Shown here: positions 24,622 to 36,021 of the stretch, piece by piece
How positions within the stretch are numbered: position 1 is the first letter of the stretch
How the letters are laid out: each line of letters opens with the position of its first letter
Source: Paramecium octaurelia
Taxonomy: Eukaryota > Ciliophora > Oligohymenophorea > Peniculida > Parameciidae
Direction: 5' to 3'
Assembly (NCBI GenBank): GCA_905182995.1
Contig: CAJJDP010000004.1
Location: 604,417-668,416 of the forward strand
Length of the DNA: 64,000 nt
Made by a program: the position numbers and the translations under genes
Notes under the pieces: model-generated
Seen by the model: only the letters and a program-made list of their open reading frames with translations
What the model was told of the DNA's origin: nothing
The model's database searches: none

Positions 24622-26001
24622 ATGGCATTAGTACAAGCAAAGAATATAGATCTACATCTACCGTATTAACAGTTGCCTACTAAAAAATAAAAAAAAATAA
24701 CAATACATTGTTTAGAATATGGCCATAGTGATTAAAAAGTAGAATATATAAGCTTAACACCCGAAACTGATGTGATAAAATCAAGGCTACAATGTATTAA
24801 GTGCATTAATGGCCCTTACTCACATTTTAGGTAACAAGTTGCTGTGCTCGAAGAAGTAATAGAAAATGTTATATAAACCTTTAGGTTTTAAGTGACTGCA
24901 TGAATGTTATGAAACATACACATTTTTAGGGAAATTTTTACCAAGAATTTTCTAATCTTTATCATTCTTTAAAATTTGATATAAGTAAAGATGACATTAA
25001 ATTTGTAATTGTATATATTGATCATAGAAATGTGCAACAATAAGAAAATAGTTTTTATACTTAATTCAAGAATTCGAATAAGATCTGCTTTAAAACTATG
25101 ACAAGTATTAAGAATTATATGATAAAATAAAATAATAAGTAGACAATTTAAAAACTGTAATAGAAATTCTTATAATAGGTTTTTGATTTTTCTGAATTAT
25201 AAGGACATTTAGAGAATTACGCCAAATAAGGTCCCAATCCCCCACCTAAGTCATAAAAGAACATAAATAATGTTCTTAATGATTATGTTAAAAAATTGCA
25301 TGAAGAAGTAACACAAGAAAAAAAATAGACAGATTTAGACTCGCTTAAAACAAAGATTAATGAATTTACTAAGAAAAGTTGGTAAAAATTATTGCTATTA
25401 TAACAGCTTTCATATCCACAAACTTGACTAAGGAATGGAAAACATTTAAAACATAATTGAGGAAATGAAAAAAACATTCTCTCCAAATAACTTTACCTAA
25501 TCTTAATTGTCAAACGACTATATATCAGAAGTCTTGAAAAAAATTGACAAAGATTATGTGGACTTTACAAAAGTTGAAAAAATAAAGAACTTATATTCTA
25601 GCATTCATGAGGGACTTAAGTATGATGTAGTATTAAACCATCTATAAAAAGAAGAATCATCAAAATTGCTATTTATATTCAAATGTTCAAATTCATAAAT
25701 TTTTGGAGCATATATTTCACCTACCTTAACAAGTAGTTTACTGTTTTCATTGAGTAAAGAATAAATATATACTCTAAAAATAAATAAAAAACCTTTAAAA
25801 TATAATAAGGATGCTAATGATAATAGTGAGCTTTTTTCTTTAGGAGATTAAGATCTAATCATTTAATCATCATTTACAAAATGTAGGTCAAAATTAGGTA
25901 GTCTCTTTGATTTAAGTGGTTATTCGATAGCCAATCATGAAATGCATTTAGCAAATGCGGTTGAATTTGAAATAGTTGCCTTAGAGATATTCAAATTATG
26001 A
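24622..26001 (+). CDS. TLDc-domain protein with N-terminal Cys/His segment and coiled coil
   Basis: ATG at 24622 (MALVQAKNIDLHLPYQQLPT). An N-terminal segment with HCLEYGH and LQCIKCINGPYSH may bind zinc. A 38-nt GTG...TTAG intron precedes a charged coiled-coil middle (LNDYVKKLHEEVTQEKKQTD). The C-terminal 150 residues read SSKLLFIFKCSNSQIFGAYI, LLFSLSKEQIYTLKI, LIIQSSFTKCRSKLGSLFDL, and HLANAVEFEIVALEIF at the stop. That is the TLDc fold (cd....tll.i....vFGgy / FlFsL / F.v.eiEv.e.). TLDc proteins bind V-ATPase and protect against oxidative stress in animals; families are expanded in ciliates. TGA 25999-26001. Confidence 0.75.
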
Positions 26002-26254
26002 GAATTATTATATTAATTATAAAATTAAAACAAAATATTTTATCCCATTAGAGTATTATCCCTGCCAACTTGATTTAAATTATTCTACCTCCATTTAAAA
26101 AATAATAAATAAGACTTATAAATATATTATCTCGTTTTATAAGACTGTTATCATCCTGTCACCTGCCTTAAAACCTACAGATTTATTCATCGCTTGTTAT
26201 ATAGTATTATCATATTTAACCGAATACATTAAATAAAAATAATTTAGTTAGAGA

Positions 26255-27238
26255 ATGAATTAATTCGTAGAGAGCCAAAATATTTTGAATGAATAACAGA
26301 TATTACAGAGTGAATAAAACAAAGAAGTTATTAAATAAAAACCTCTCATAAAACCATAATCACCCTCTGATAAGGAAAATAGATAAGATCAATATTGTAT
26401 GTAAAAGTAATAGTTGACATAAAAATCTGGATAAGATACTTCAAGACTATTGAAAAATGTAATATTGATCTATAATTAATAGGAAAATGTAGAGATAAAG
26501 AATTTAATAAATGTGAATAAATAATTAGTGAATTTTGGTCTCGTTTTACCTGGAAACATATGTGAAGATGATATTTAATTCCAAAACATCTCAAATGAAA
26601 CAATTATTATCGAAATTTCAGTTGTTTGCAATAACACAGAATTCGATGATTTAGATGAATATGTCTACTCTGCTAGAAAGCTTAATGGATATGATTATAA
26701 AGATCGTTTTATGCTTGCTTGTCCAGGATAAAAACAATTCTCTATGAAAGTAGCATTGAAAGTGCCAAATATAAGGGATTAAAAAGGATTATTCGGATCA
26801 ATAATTATAACAGCTCTAAATTAAAATCAATAAAAGATCTAAGGCTAAATTAACACTATTATACAAAGTTAGGTACTACTACCATTAATTTAATGTTCTA
26901 AGCGATTGATAAATAGTAATTTAATAAATTTATTAATAGATCTATATAACCTACCAATAATATAAATGGCCTTTAAATTAGGTAAGAAATTGGATTGTAA
27001 GATTTAATTTAGAAATAACAGTATAATTGGCTTGCCATTGGAATTGGAAATTCTAGATAAAAATAATTGTGAAATAATTGTTAATCCTTAAGCTATATCA
27101 GTTCAAAGTAATTCTTAATTTTTAGTTACAATGTATGTAAAAAATAAATAAGTATAATAAATAAAAAATGTGCTCATAATTAAAATAAAGAATTCAAATA
27201 TTCACTTTAGTTACCCATTCATTATTTAAGTTTATTGA
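26255..27238 (+). CDS. ASH/MSP-type Ig-fold protein (SPD-2/CEP192-like)
   Basis: A single uninterrupted frame from 26255 (MNQFVESQNILNEQQIL) to TGA 27236-27238, about 327 residues. After a Gln-rich leader come beta-rich segments: VNFGLVLPGNICEDDIQFQN, ISNETIIIEISVVCNN, then QFSMKVALKVPNIRDQKGLF with GSIIITAL, and a further FKLGKKLDCKIQFRNNSIIG. The pattern 'v.FG.v.pG......i.N.s...i.i.i' followed by a second beta sandwich is that of ASPM/SPD-2/hydin Ig-like domains found in centrosome, basal-body and ciliary proteins. A basal-body role in a ciliate would fit. Assignment to SPD-2/CEP192 is tentative. Confidence 0.5.
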
Positions 27239-28065
27239 TGAAAAAAATCGATTATAAGAAATTGAAAATATTTATTATTAAATTATAAAATTAAGAAACA
27301 AAATAATTATATTAAAGGCATTTTTAGTTTTCAATAAATATAAATTCAAAAGAATTTGTTATTTTTTAGTTAATTTTTCTTCTGAAAGTGTAGATATTTA
27401 TAACAAGTATAATCATCTGAAACCACAATTCCAAATAATTGTATGCAAACAGCTGAAAAAATGTTATTTATACTAATATAGCTAATTAAATTTAAGAATG
27501 GAGAAATCCATTTTTAGTATGAGAATTTTTTATCAATGAAACATAATTATTATGAAGAGTATTAACAAAATTACTTAATTAAAATTGTTAATTCATAACT
27601 AAGTTTTCGCATTATTAATTATTCCTTCAAGCAATTAAGTTAATATAACTAAAATTGCTGGCGAAAGAGCTAAAACTATTATTTAGTTTAATAGAATTAT
27701 AAATGAAAAAAAAGTAAAAAATTATATTGTAATTTTAGAAAAAAGATACATAAAAAAAGTTCTATTTAATTTAACACAGGAATTATGAAAAAGAAGCCAA
27801 GTTTTTAACTATTAATAAGGATTTAGTTAAAACTATATGATTAAGGCATATAAATTGATAATAATTTTGATTGATTAACTAATATAATGAAAGTTGGAAA
27901 TTTTATCAATAAATTTCGTATGTACACTAACTTATTAATAAAAATGCCTTACTTTGATTTTATGCACTCAGATTTTTATATATTTACTATTATAAAGCTA
28001 ATTAGAAATATCTAAATTAATAGAAATTAAAATAAGATAAATATTCTTTCACTCTCTAAGATAAT
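27239..28065. other. 827-bp stretch without a supportable gene
   Basis: Very AT-rich. Short runs look weakly coding, for example a plus-strand stretch around 27,390-27,530 (YNHLKPQFQIIVCKQLKK), but TGA codons interrupt every frame at short spacing and no ATG plus intron model holds. It may be a decayed gene or a long intergenic region holding the promoter of the protease gene that starts at 28,066. Confidence 0.5.
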
Positions 28066-31000
28066 ATGAGCTCAAAAACTTAGGAAGATAGTCAATAATA
28101 AGATGAAGAACGTGAAGTCGAACCTTATAATTGGAAAGAAATTATAAAATAAAGAAAATTAGAATATATAGAGAATTACTAATTCTCATAAAAGGGTAGG
28201 GATTTTAATCAAAGAAATTATGGAGTGACAGTTGACTATAAATTTGCGAAGGTGATCATATAACAAGAATTTTTGGAGAGCCAACAAATACAGTTTTATA
28301 TGAATTTATTTAAGGATGTCTATAAAGATGTTAAAGTAAAATTTACTTTTATTTTTTAGTTGGCAGCAGCATCTTGCCATTTTTTTTAAGAATTTTGGAC
28401 TTAATAAGCAGAAGATATGCATTTTAGAATAAATCCTATTAATACCTAAATAATTTAGAATCAATATGATTAAAATGCATAATAAGATTACTAAATAAGA
28501 TCCAATAATTAAAATGAGTTGGTCCAAAACAAAAAAAAAATAATGAGTGAAGACTAATAATAATAAGTGAATGATAATTCAGAAAGACATCTTGAATAAA
28601 CAAAAGAAAAAAATAAGAATAAAACCTAAGACTAGCAATAAACTAATAATGATTCAGAAGGAAATCTTGAATAAACATCTAAAACAAATAAGAATGAAAA
28701 CTAATAATAATAAGTGAATGATAATTCAGAAGGAAATATTGGATAAACATCTGAAACAAATAAGAATGAAAACTAATAATAATAAGTGAATGATAATACA
28801 GAAGGAAATCTTGAATAAACAAAAGAAACAATTAAAAATGAAAACTCATACTAATAATAGAATAATAATGAATCAGAAGGAAATCTTGAATAAACATCTG
28901 AAACAAATAAGAATGAAGACTAATAATAATAAGTGAATAATAATTCAGAAGGAAATCTTGAATAAACAAAAGAAACAATTAAAAATGAAAACTCATACTA
29001 ATAATAGAATAATACTGAATCAGAAGGAAATATTAAATAATCATCTGAAACAAATAAGAATGAAAACTAATAATAATAAGTGAATGATAATTCAGAAGGA
29101 AATATTGGATAAACAAAAGAACCAATTAAGAATGAAGACTAATAATAATAAGTGAATAATAATTCAGAAGGAAATCTTGAATAAACATTTGGAACAAATA
29201 AGAATGAAAACTAATAATAATAAGTGAATGATAATTCAGAAGGAAATATTGGATAAACAAAAGAACCAATTAAGAATGAAGACTAATAATAATAAGTGAA
29301 TAATAATTCAGAAGGAAATCTTGAATAAACATTTGGAACAAATAAGAATGAAAACTAATAATAATAAGTGAATGATAATTCAGAAGGAAATATTGGATAA
29401 ACAAAAGAACCAATTAAGAATGAAGACTAATAATAATAAGTGAATAATAATTCAGAAGGAAATCTTGAATAAACATTTGAAACAAATAAGAATGAAAACT
29501 AATAATAATAAGTGAATGATAATTCAGAAGGAAATATTGGATAAACAAAAGAACCAATTAAGAATGAAGACTAATAATAATAAGTGAATAATAATTCAGA
29601 AGGAAATCTTGAATAAACATTTGAAACAAATAAGAATGAAAACTAATAATAATAAGTGAATGATAATTCAGAAGGAAATATTGGATAAACAAAAGAACCA
29701 ATTAAGAATGAAGACTAATAATAATAAGTGAATAATAATTCAGAAGGAAATCTTGAATAAACATTTGAAACAAATAAGAATGAAAACTAATAATAATAAG
29801 GGAATGATAATTCAGAAGGAAATATTGGATAAACATCTGAAACAAATAAGAATGAAGACTAATAATAATAAGTGAATAATAATTCAGAAGGAAATCTTGA
29901 ATAAACAAAAGAAACAATTAAAAATGAAAACTCATACTAATAATAGAATAATAATGAATCAGAAGGAAATCTTGAATAAACATCTGAAACAAATAAGAAT
30001 GAAAACTAATAATAATAAGTGAATGATAATTCAGAAGGAAATATTGGATAAACAAAAGAACCAATTAAGAATGAAGACTAATAATAATAAGTGAATAATA
30101 ATTCAGAAGGAAATCTTGAATAAACATCTGAAACAAATAAGAATGAAAACTAATAATAATAAGGGAATGATAATTCAGAAGGAAATATTGGATAAACAAA
30201 AGAACCAATTAAGAATGAAGACTAATAATAATAAGTGAATGATAATACAGAAGGAAATATTGGATAAACAAAAGATCCAATTAAGAATGAAAACTAATAA
30301 TAATAAGTGAATAATAATTCAGAAGGAAATCTTGAATACACATAAGAAACAATTAAAAATGAAAACTCATACTAATAATAGAATAATACTGAATCAGAAG
30401 GAAATATTAAATAATCATCTGAAACAAATATGAATGAAAACTAATAATAATAAAAATAGTACAAATCAGAAATTCAATTTCAAAAAAATAAGGAACCCTT
30501 ATAAAAATATTAAAAATACAATTCAGAAATCCATGGTTAATCCACAAATTAAACAATAAAGCATGATAAAATTGTTCTTTAATAATAAAGTGAAATCTAA
30601 TAATAATAATAAAATAAAACTTCTGAAATTTTTATTTAATAAACAAGCGAAATCAAATAATAATAATAATAATAATAATAATAATTATAATAATAAAATA
30701 ACAATTCAGAAATTCCTCTTTAATCAACAAATGAAAATAACAATTCAGAAAGTCTTCTGTTATAAATAAATACAAACTAATAATATTAATAAAATAAAAA
30801 TTAAGATATTCATCTTTAATAAATAAATGAAAACTAATAATAATATTAAAATAACAATTCAGAAAGAAACGCTGACTAAAGTAATGTATCAATTAAGAAT
30901 GAACATTTATAAGTATAAGACATTAACATTTCAGTGTAAAATGTTGAATAAACTTAAGAAGCAAAAGATAATAAGAACTAATAATTAGAAAATAAGGATA

Positions 31001-31659
31001 TTCTTGAAACTACTTCTGGATACACTTCCATAAAAAATGAGATCTCTCAATAGCCTCCAACCTAATACTAGTCATAGAATCCTATGCCCGTACAAACCAC
31101 ATAAAAAAAGTTTGTATTTAAAATTACCAGCATTACTTATGAGGAACCAAAAAAAAAGGAGAAGTTTTAAATTAATAAATTATATGATTTACTAAATTAA
31201 GTAGCGTAAATGAATGGACTAAACTCTCAAGAAGATTTAAAAAATTAGGATTACTTATATTTTCCAATCAATCTTAGTCAAGCACATTGGATAAGCGTAG
31301 TAGTTGACTTAAGAAAAAAAATAATTTATTATTTTGATTCCTACTATGAAAGCGTAGAGGATGATGTAAAAGAAGGCATTTATATAATATTAAAAAGCTT
31401 AAATTTTAACCGTGATAGTTTTATATTTTAAGAAAAGTGGAATAAATAATAAAATGGGTAAATGTTTATTTTCTATATTAGTTATGATTGTGGTATCTTT
31501 ATTTTATTATCATTGTTATATACATACCAAAAAGACTTCAAATATTCCTATAATCAGCAGAGGGCAACTGAGTTTAGAAATCAAATTTTATATGATTTAG
31601 CTATAGTGGGTTCTTAGATGAATTTATCAAAAAAACTATTTGAATCCATTATAAAATGA
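28066..31659 (+). CDS. ULP1/SENP-type SUMO protease with a giant Gln/Asn minisatellite
   Basis: One frame from ATG 28066 (MSSKTQEDSQQQDEEREVEP) to TGA 31657-31659, about 1,190 codons without a stop. A 24-nt GTAAAATT...TTTTAG segment at about 28,334 could be a frame-neutral intron. Residues about 160-790 are some 26 copies of a 24-residue unit rich in Gln, Asn, Ser and Glu (core NENQQQQVNDNSEGN). Then comes an imperfect Gln/Asn region with a poly-Gln run. The C-terminal 170 residues are a C48 peptidase: YLYFPINLSQAHWISVVVDL (His), IIYYFDSYYESVEDD (Asp), NGQMFIFYISYDCGIFILLS (Gln and Cys). H-D-Q-C are all present, so the enzyme is probably active on SUMO-like conjugates. An N-terminal low-complexity region of this size is unusual for the family. 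Confidence 0.85.
28545..30450 (+). repeat. coding minisatellite, 72-bp unit, about 26 copies
   Basis: Tandem units of 69-72 bp, each containing gaaggaaat and taataataataa, tile 1.9 kb inside the ULP1-like gene. The array keeps the reading frame throughout. Two sub-types alternate between about 29,100 and 29,800 (endings TKEPIKNED and TFETNKNEN), giving a 144-bp higher-order repeat. This is evidence of recent unequal exchange of dimers. A variant with NSYQQQNN sits in several units. Being a multiple of three, copy-number change would leave the protease in frame. Confidence 0.92.
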
Positions 31660-32360
31660 TATATTCTATTTTAAGATTATATAAAATAATTATATTAATA
31701 TTTTAATCTAAATATTTAATATTGATGACATAGTTCATTTAAAAAGGATGTCTAATTTTTATTAAATCAACTTACAATCATAGTTATAATATAGGAAGTA
31801 ACTTGCAATTATATGAAATGATGGATTTCTCTAATTTAAACTGATTTTGGTTTTCAAACATTAAATATAAATTTATGGAACCTTATTTTGCCATAATAAG
31901 TTATTAAAAATAAGTTGCAAAACTAATATAAATTTCAGATTAAAATATTTCCATATCCAAACTCTGTATTGAATATTTATTGGATAAAAAGGTAAAAGAG
32001 ATTTAGTTGAAATTTGAATTATATTTCTAGAGTAGATTCAAAACTTGATAGTCATGATATAATCTTTTTAATGAAAAATTCATTCGATAAATTTTCTTAT
32101 ATGAAATTATTGAGAGACATTTCTTGGAAACTACTAGTCAAAATGGCCACTAAATTTGTAAGATATTAAAAAATGAAATTTAAATTATAGAGTATAATTA
32201 GACTATTTGGAAAAATAACATTTGATTTATAATTTTTAACTTATAATTAATATGATTCAAGAATAGTATAGGTTCTTTAGTAAGAATAAGTCAATTCTTC
32301 AGGTGAATTTTAAAAGGAAAATATTGACAGAAATAAACCAACATATTTAAGACTTAATTT
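31660..32360. other. 701-bp stretch without a supportable gene
   Basis: It lies between the ULP1-like gene and the cyclin. A plus-strand frame from 32,100 (MKLLRDISWKLLVKMATKF, then a possible 33-nt intron) continues out of frame into the cyclin and is probably accidental. A short ATG-led piece at about 31,755 (MSNFYQINLQSQLQYRK) ends quickly. Nothing is firm enough to call. Confidence 0.45.
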
Positions 32361-33289
32361 ATGGATGAAGGAAAAGAAAATTAGATAGAAGAAGAGCCTA
32401 ATATTAGTTAATGACGTCAATAATAAAGGATCCATAATTTACACCAGTATACAATTAATAATTTTTTTAATATTTATTAAGTTAAGAATATAAATTCTTA
32501 GTTAGCAATAATTATATGAATGAATAACAATAACCAGACTTAAATGCAAGAATGAGATCTATTTTAGCTGATTGGTTAGTAGATGTTCACCTTAACTTTA
32601 AATTAAGGGATGAAACCTTCTATATTACATTACATTTAATCGATAGATTTGTGAATATTTAAAAAACAACTAGATAGCAATTGTAATTAGTAGGCTATGC
32701 TTCGTTATTTTTAGCGTGTAAATATGAAGAAATTTATCCTCCAGATTTAAAAGACTTTGTTTATATTACCGATATTGCTTATACTAAATCTGATGTTTTG
32801 GATATGGAAGGTCAAATTTTACAGGCTTTAGATTTTTCAATTACTTAACCATCGATTTATTGCTTTCTGTAGAGATTTCGGAGAGTTGCTGGATTAGATA
32901 CAGAAATTTATTTCTAGCTCAATACTTATTAGAACTATCGATAGTAGACATCAAATGTATGAATTACAAACCATCATTATTAAATTGTACTGCTATTTAT
33001 CTAGTCCATAAATAAGGTATCAGGTCTATATGTTCATAGAAAGACTCCTTAATCTTGGAATGAAGAGATGTAAAATATAACAGTATACAATGAATAGGAA
33101 CTAAGATATTGTGCAAAGGAATTGTGTTTGATTCTTTAATCATCAGACAAATCAAATCTTAAACAGCTAGAGAAGTTTGCATTATGAAATAACTAAAAGT
33201 ATCAAGAATAAGAGTTTAAAGATAAACTAAATGATAAAAGGGAATTTTTAATTCATTTTAGTTATATTTGTAATTTACTTGAAGCTTGA
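32361..33289 (+). pseudogene. mitotic-type cyclin (cyclin B-like), frame broken
   Basis: ATG 32361 gives MDEGKENQIEEEP with a KEN-box-like motif. The cyclin box follows: VYNQQFFQYLLSQEYKFLVS, LNARMRSILADWLVDVHLNF, TFYITLHLIDRFVNIQ, LFLACKYEEIYPPDLKDFVY. The second fold has AQYLLELSIVDIKCMNYKPS. Breaks: one base short near the TT at 32408-32409, one base short at TTT 32911-32913, and a splice or indel problem near 33,020-33,040 (a 16-nt GTCTAT...CATAG intron would also fix it). There is also a TGA at 33185-33187 inside the normally conserved C-terminus (EKFAL / NNQKYQEQEF). B-type cyclins activate CDKs. It is either a pseudogene in decay or a gene damaged by sequence errors; the density of defects is higher than elsewhere. 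Confidence 0.75.
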
Positions 33290-33350
33290 TTATAATAAAA
33301 TTCTATCATGATTTCGTAAGAAAATAATAAGTAAATATAATGGATTATTT

Positions 33351-34555
33351 TCATTCAAATTGTGAAGTCAGTTGATGAGATATGTTAGTTCTAGCAGCTT
33401 ATGGATTAGCACTTTTTGTTCTAAGTCTGCAAGCATCAAAGGATCTTCTTGAAGCTAAAGTTATGATTCTATCCTTGTTAAATCTTTCATTAATATCTTA
33501 TACGCAATGCTTATTAATATTAACCCATCTATTCTCATTAGCTTATTTTTGCAAAAGATGAGAAGCTTATTCACTTGCTACTTTTTACATAAATGCTGAT
33601 ATCTGACATGATTATCTTTTTTTTAAAACTTTTAACTTCCTCTTCACTTTAGATTTTAACTATCAAAATTAAGTTATTATTACAATCATTTCTTGCTATT
33701 TCTTTTCAAGGTATTCGAGCATATCTGCTTCTTCCTTCACTTTCTCAGCTTAAGAAAATTCCTTTAACTTTAAAAGTTATTTTTGTTTTGACCTCATATC
33801 GAGAACTTTTTTAGAGACTTTAAAAACTTTTGGTTAAAGCTCTTCTTAAAATTATTTGCTCATCTCCTAAATGGTTTTTTTTTGTTGTTCCTTTTAACAT
33901 ATATAAATTCTTACTAGAAGCATATTAAATTTATAAAATCTACTATTCTGAAAATCAATAACAAATTCATTCCATTTTTTTTATTAATGATATTAATGTT
34001 CAAAAGCTGTTTTTTAAATCAAAGTTTCTTAATATTTTTGCAATTAGGTAATGTAGTTTTTCCATCGCTTTTGCTACTTTACCTTTATTTCCTATATTCT
34101 GTTTTCTATTCTATGCATTTCTTTAACATCTCCACTCTTACAACAAATTTTATAATAATCTTTAAGCATAGTAATCAAATTATTAATGTAAGGATTATTC
34201 AAGTAATCAACTCTTCTTCTATCTCTTTAACTCCCTTCTATTTAAGCTATCAGCATTTCACTTTAGATTTAATTTAAACTTTATTCTTGTTATTGTTGCA
34301 TCACAGATTGTCTAAGTTCTTCATAATAATCTATTTCTGTTATTATCATAATAATATCTTCAATTGTAAACTCTTTAGCACCTTTGAGCAAGAGATTATC
34401 GAAGTAAATTTAATCTAAGGTAATTGCAATTATTTACATTCCTTATTGCATTCATAAATATTATTTAAAATTTTATCAACCTGCTCTTGTGATATAAATC
34501 CAACTTACTATTCATCTTATTAATTGAAGAGCCTCAAAAGTGTTCCTAATTTCAT
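33351..34555 (-). CDS. EF-hand-like N-terminus with long coiled coil, unknown
   Basis: ATG 34555 begins MKLGTLLRLFNQQDEQQVGF, ISQEQVDKILNNIYECNKEY. A 23-nt intron follows, then IYFDNLLLKGAKEFTIEDII, MIITEIDYYEELRQ. The spacing resembles a pair of degenerate EF hands (D.q..G.i...e...il). The remaining 320 residues are a charged coiled coil (NQIQSEMLIAQIEGSQRDRR, LQKYQETLIQKTAFEHQYHQ, VSKKVLDMRSKQKQLLKLKE). A 24-nt intron precedes the basic C-terminus RSFDACRLRTKSANPQAART. TGA 33351-33353. Similar layouts occur in ciliary and basal-body proteins, but no family is assigned. Confidence 0.65.
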
Positions 34556-34609
34556 ATTATTAATTATGTTATTTATAAATCAGAAATCAATATCATCTTT
34601 TTTCAGTTT

Positions 34610-35101
34610 CTTTCAGTAGCTAAAAATTAAAAATATATACCTTTAACTTGTCCTAAGTCTTAATATAATTTTGTATTTTTCAGTGGAAGATTAGAAATAT
34701 GTTTGATAATTAAGAAATAGTATTATAAAGTTTTGTAAAAATTGATAGGATTTGTTTTAATGAAAATCTTTTCACAAAATGTGTAAAGATTTATTCAATT
34801 TTAGGCATTAGACTTTTTTATTTAAGATTCATTCAAATTTTTTAGTATTAATTCAGTTATCTTATAATGATTATTATTAAAATTTAATGGATAGAAATCT
34901 TTATCTAATTATACAAATCTTCATTTAGAATTTTTATCTTAATTTTGCTGATAGTTAACAAATAACTTTTTGGATCATAAGATCTTGTGTTATTGTTATA
35001 TAAAAATTCATTTTCTTTGAAATATTGTCAATTAAAAATATTGATTTTTCTTATTAGTTTACATGATTTGAATTGCCTCTTCGCCTACCTTTCCTACTCA
35101 T
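34610..35101 (-). pseudogene. decayed or mis-sequenced minus-strand gene
   Basis: ATG at 35101 (MSRKGRRRGNSNH) leads into fragments of good protein text: NEFLYNNNTRSYDPKSY, then after a one-base shift FVNYQQNQDKNSK, TGA, RFVQLDKDFYPLNFNNNHYK, ITELILKNLNESQIKKS, TGA, INLYTFCEKIFIKTNPINFY, LPLKNTKLYQDLGQVKATER. The stretch after the shift stays in one frame interrupted only by two TGA codons. No short intron removes them. Function unknown. Confidence 0.4.
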
Positions 35102-35150
35102 AAATAAAAGATATTAATCATAATAATAAATCTAAAAAATCAAAACCCAT

Positions 35151-35915
35151 TCATTTTCCTTTTCCCTTAAATGGATCTGGATTAAGAGCACTAACAGTGT
35201 TAGTTCCCTTTCGACCATGAACTTAGGTTTTATGATTATAATCACTAATCCTGTTTAGGGAAAACATAAACTGATATTATTCAAGCTAATTTTCTAAATA
35301 TGTTATTCTATATAGACTTTGAATTCCTGTCATAAAATTCGATATTCCTTTAAGTTGAATTTTAAGAACATTTACTAAAGGATTAAAGCTTTTAAGAGTG
35401 TAATGAATATCTGATTCTATCAGATTATATAATCAATTGTACATTGTTGTAAATAAATTTAAAGATTAAAGGTTTCTATTTTAATAAATTCAACTCAGAG
35501 ACTGTAAATCTTAATAAATAATTGCCAGATACTTTTTTATTTAATCTAAATTTTATGGGCTAGCCAAAATTTAACTTTAATTGTTAAATTTTTGAGTATT
35601 TATTAATCTAACCTTTATTTCCTACAACTATCCTTAAAATACCAATAGCTTTTGACAATTAAATATGCTTAAATTTGAGATTTTAAACTAATGGTTGATT
35701 TTTATGAACAAAATAGTAGATTCATTTTGAATTCAACTCATCGCCTTAATCTGAATATCATTTTAACATTCTTGAAACTATAAAGGGATATTTAAGCAAC
35801 ATAGTAATTTTTATAATAAAATAAGATTGTTTTTGAATTGATAGTAGAAAATATAATAAATCATTGATACTCATTAATTTAATAGCAAAATAAGTCCTTA
35901 AACTTATAATTTAAA
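35151..35915 (-). pseudogene. minus-strand coding stretch with internal TGA codons and a frame change
   Basis: From about 35,915 the frame reads MSINDLLYFLLSIQKQS, TGA, YSDQGDELNSK, TGA, IYYFVHKNQPLVQNLKFKHI, GILRIVVGNKGQINKYSKIQ, KFRLNKKVSGNYLLRFTVSE. A change of frame near 35,400-35,450 leads to DIHYTLKSFNPLVNVLKIQL, GISNFMTGIQSLYRITYLEN and a basic end GRKGTNTVSALNPDPFKGKG with TGA 35151-35153. Both halves look like one globular protein with a basic tail. I do not recognise it. It is pseudogene-like unless the TGAs are decoded or are errors. Confidence 0.4.
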
Positions 35916-36021
35916 TGTTCTCTTAAAACTGTAGATAAGATAGATTTATATTTATATTTATTGTATTTTCGTATTACTAATTTAAGAATATGTGAGTAAG
36001 ATAACAAATTAAATAATAAAA

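Noticed and set aside
29702-30892. Minus-strand ORFs rich in Leu/Ile/Tyr/Phe
   Set aside because: Antisense of the Gln/Asn minisatellite; repetition makes them open by chance and they have no other support.
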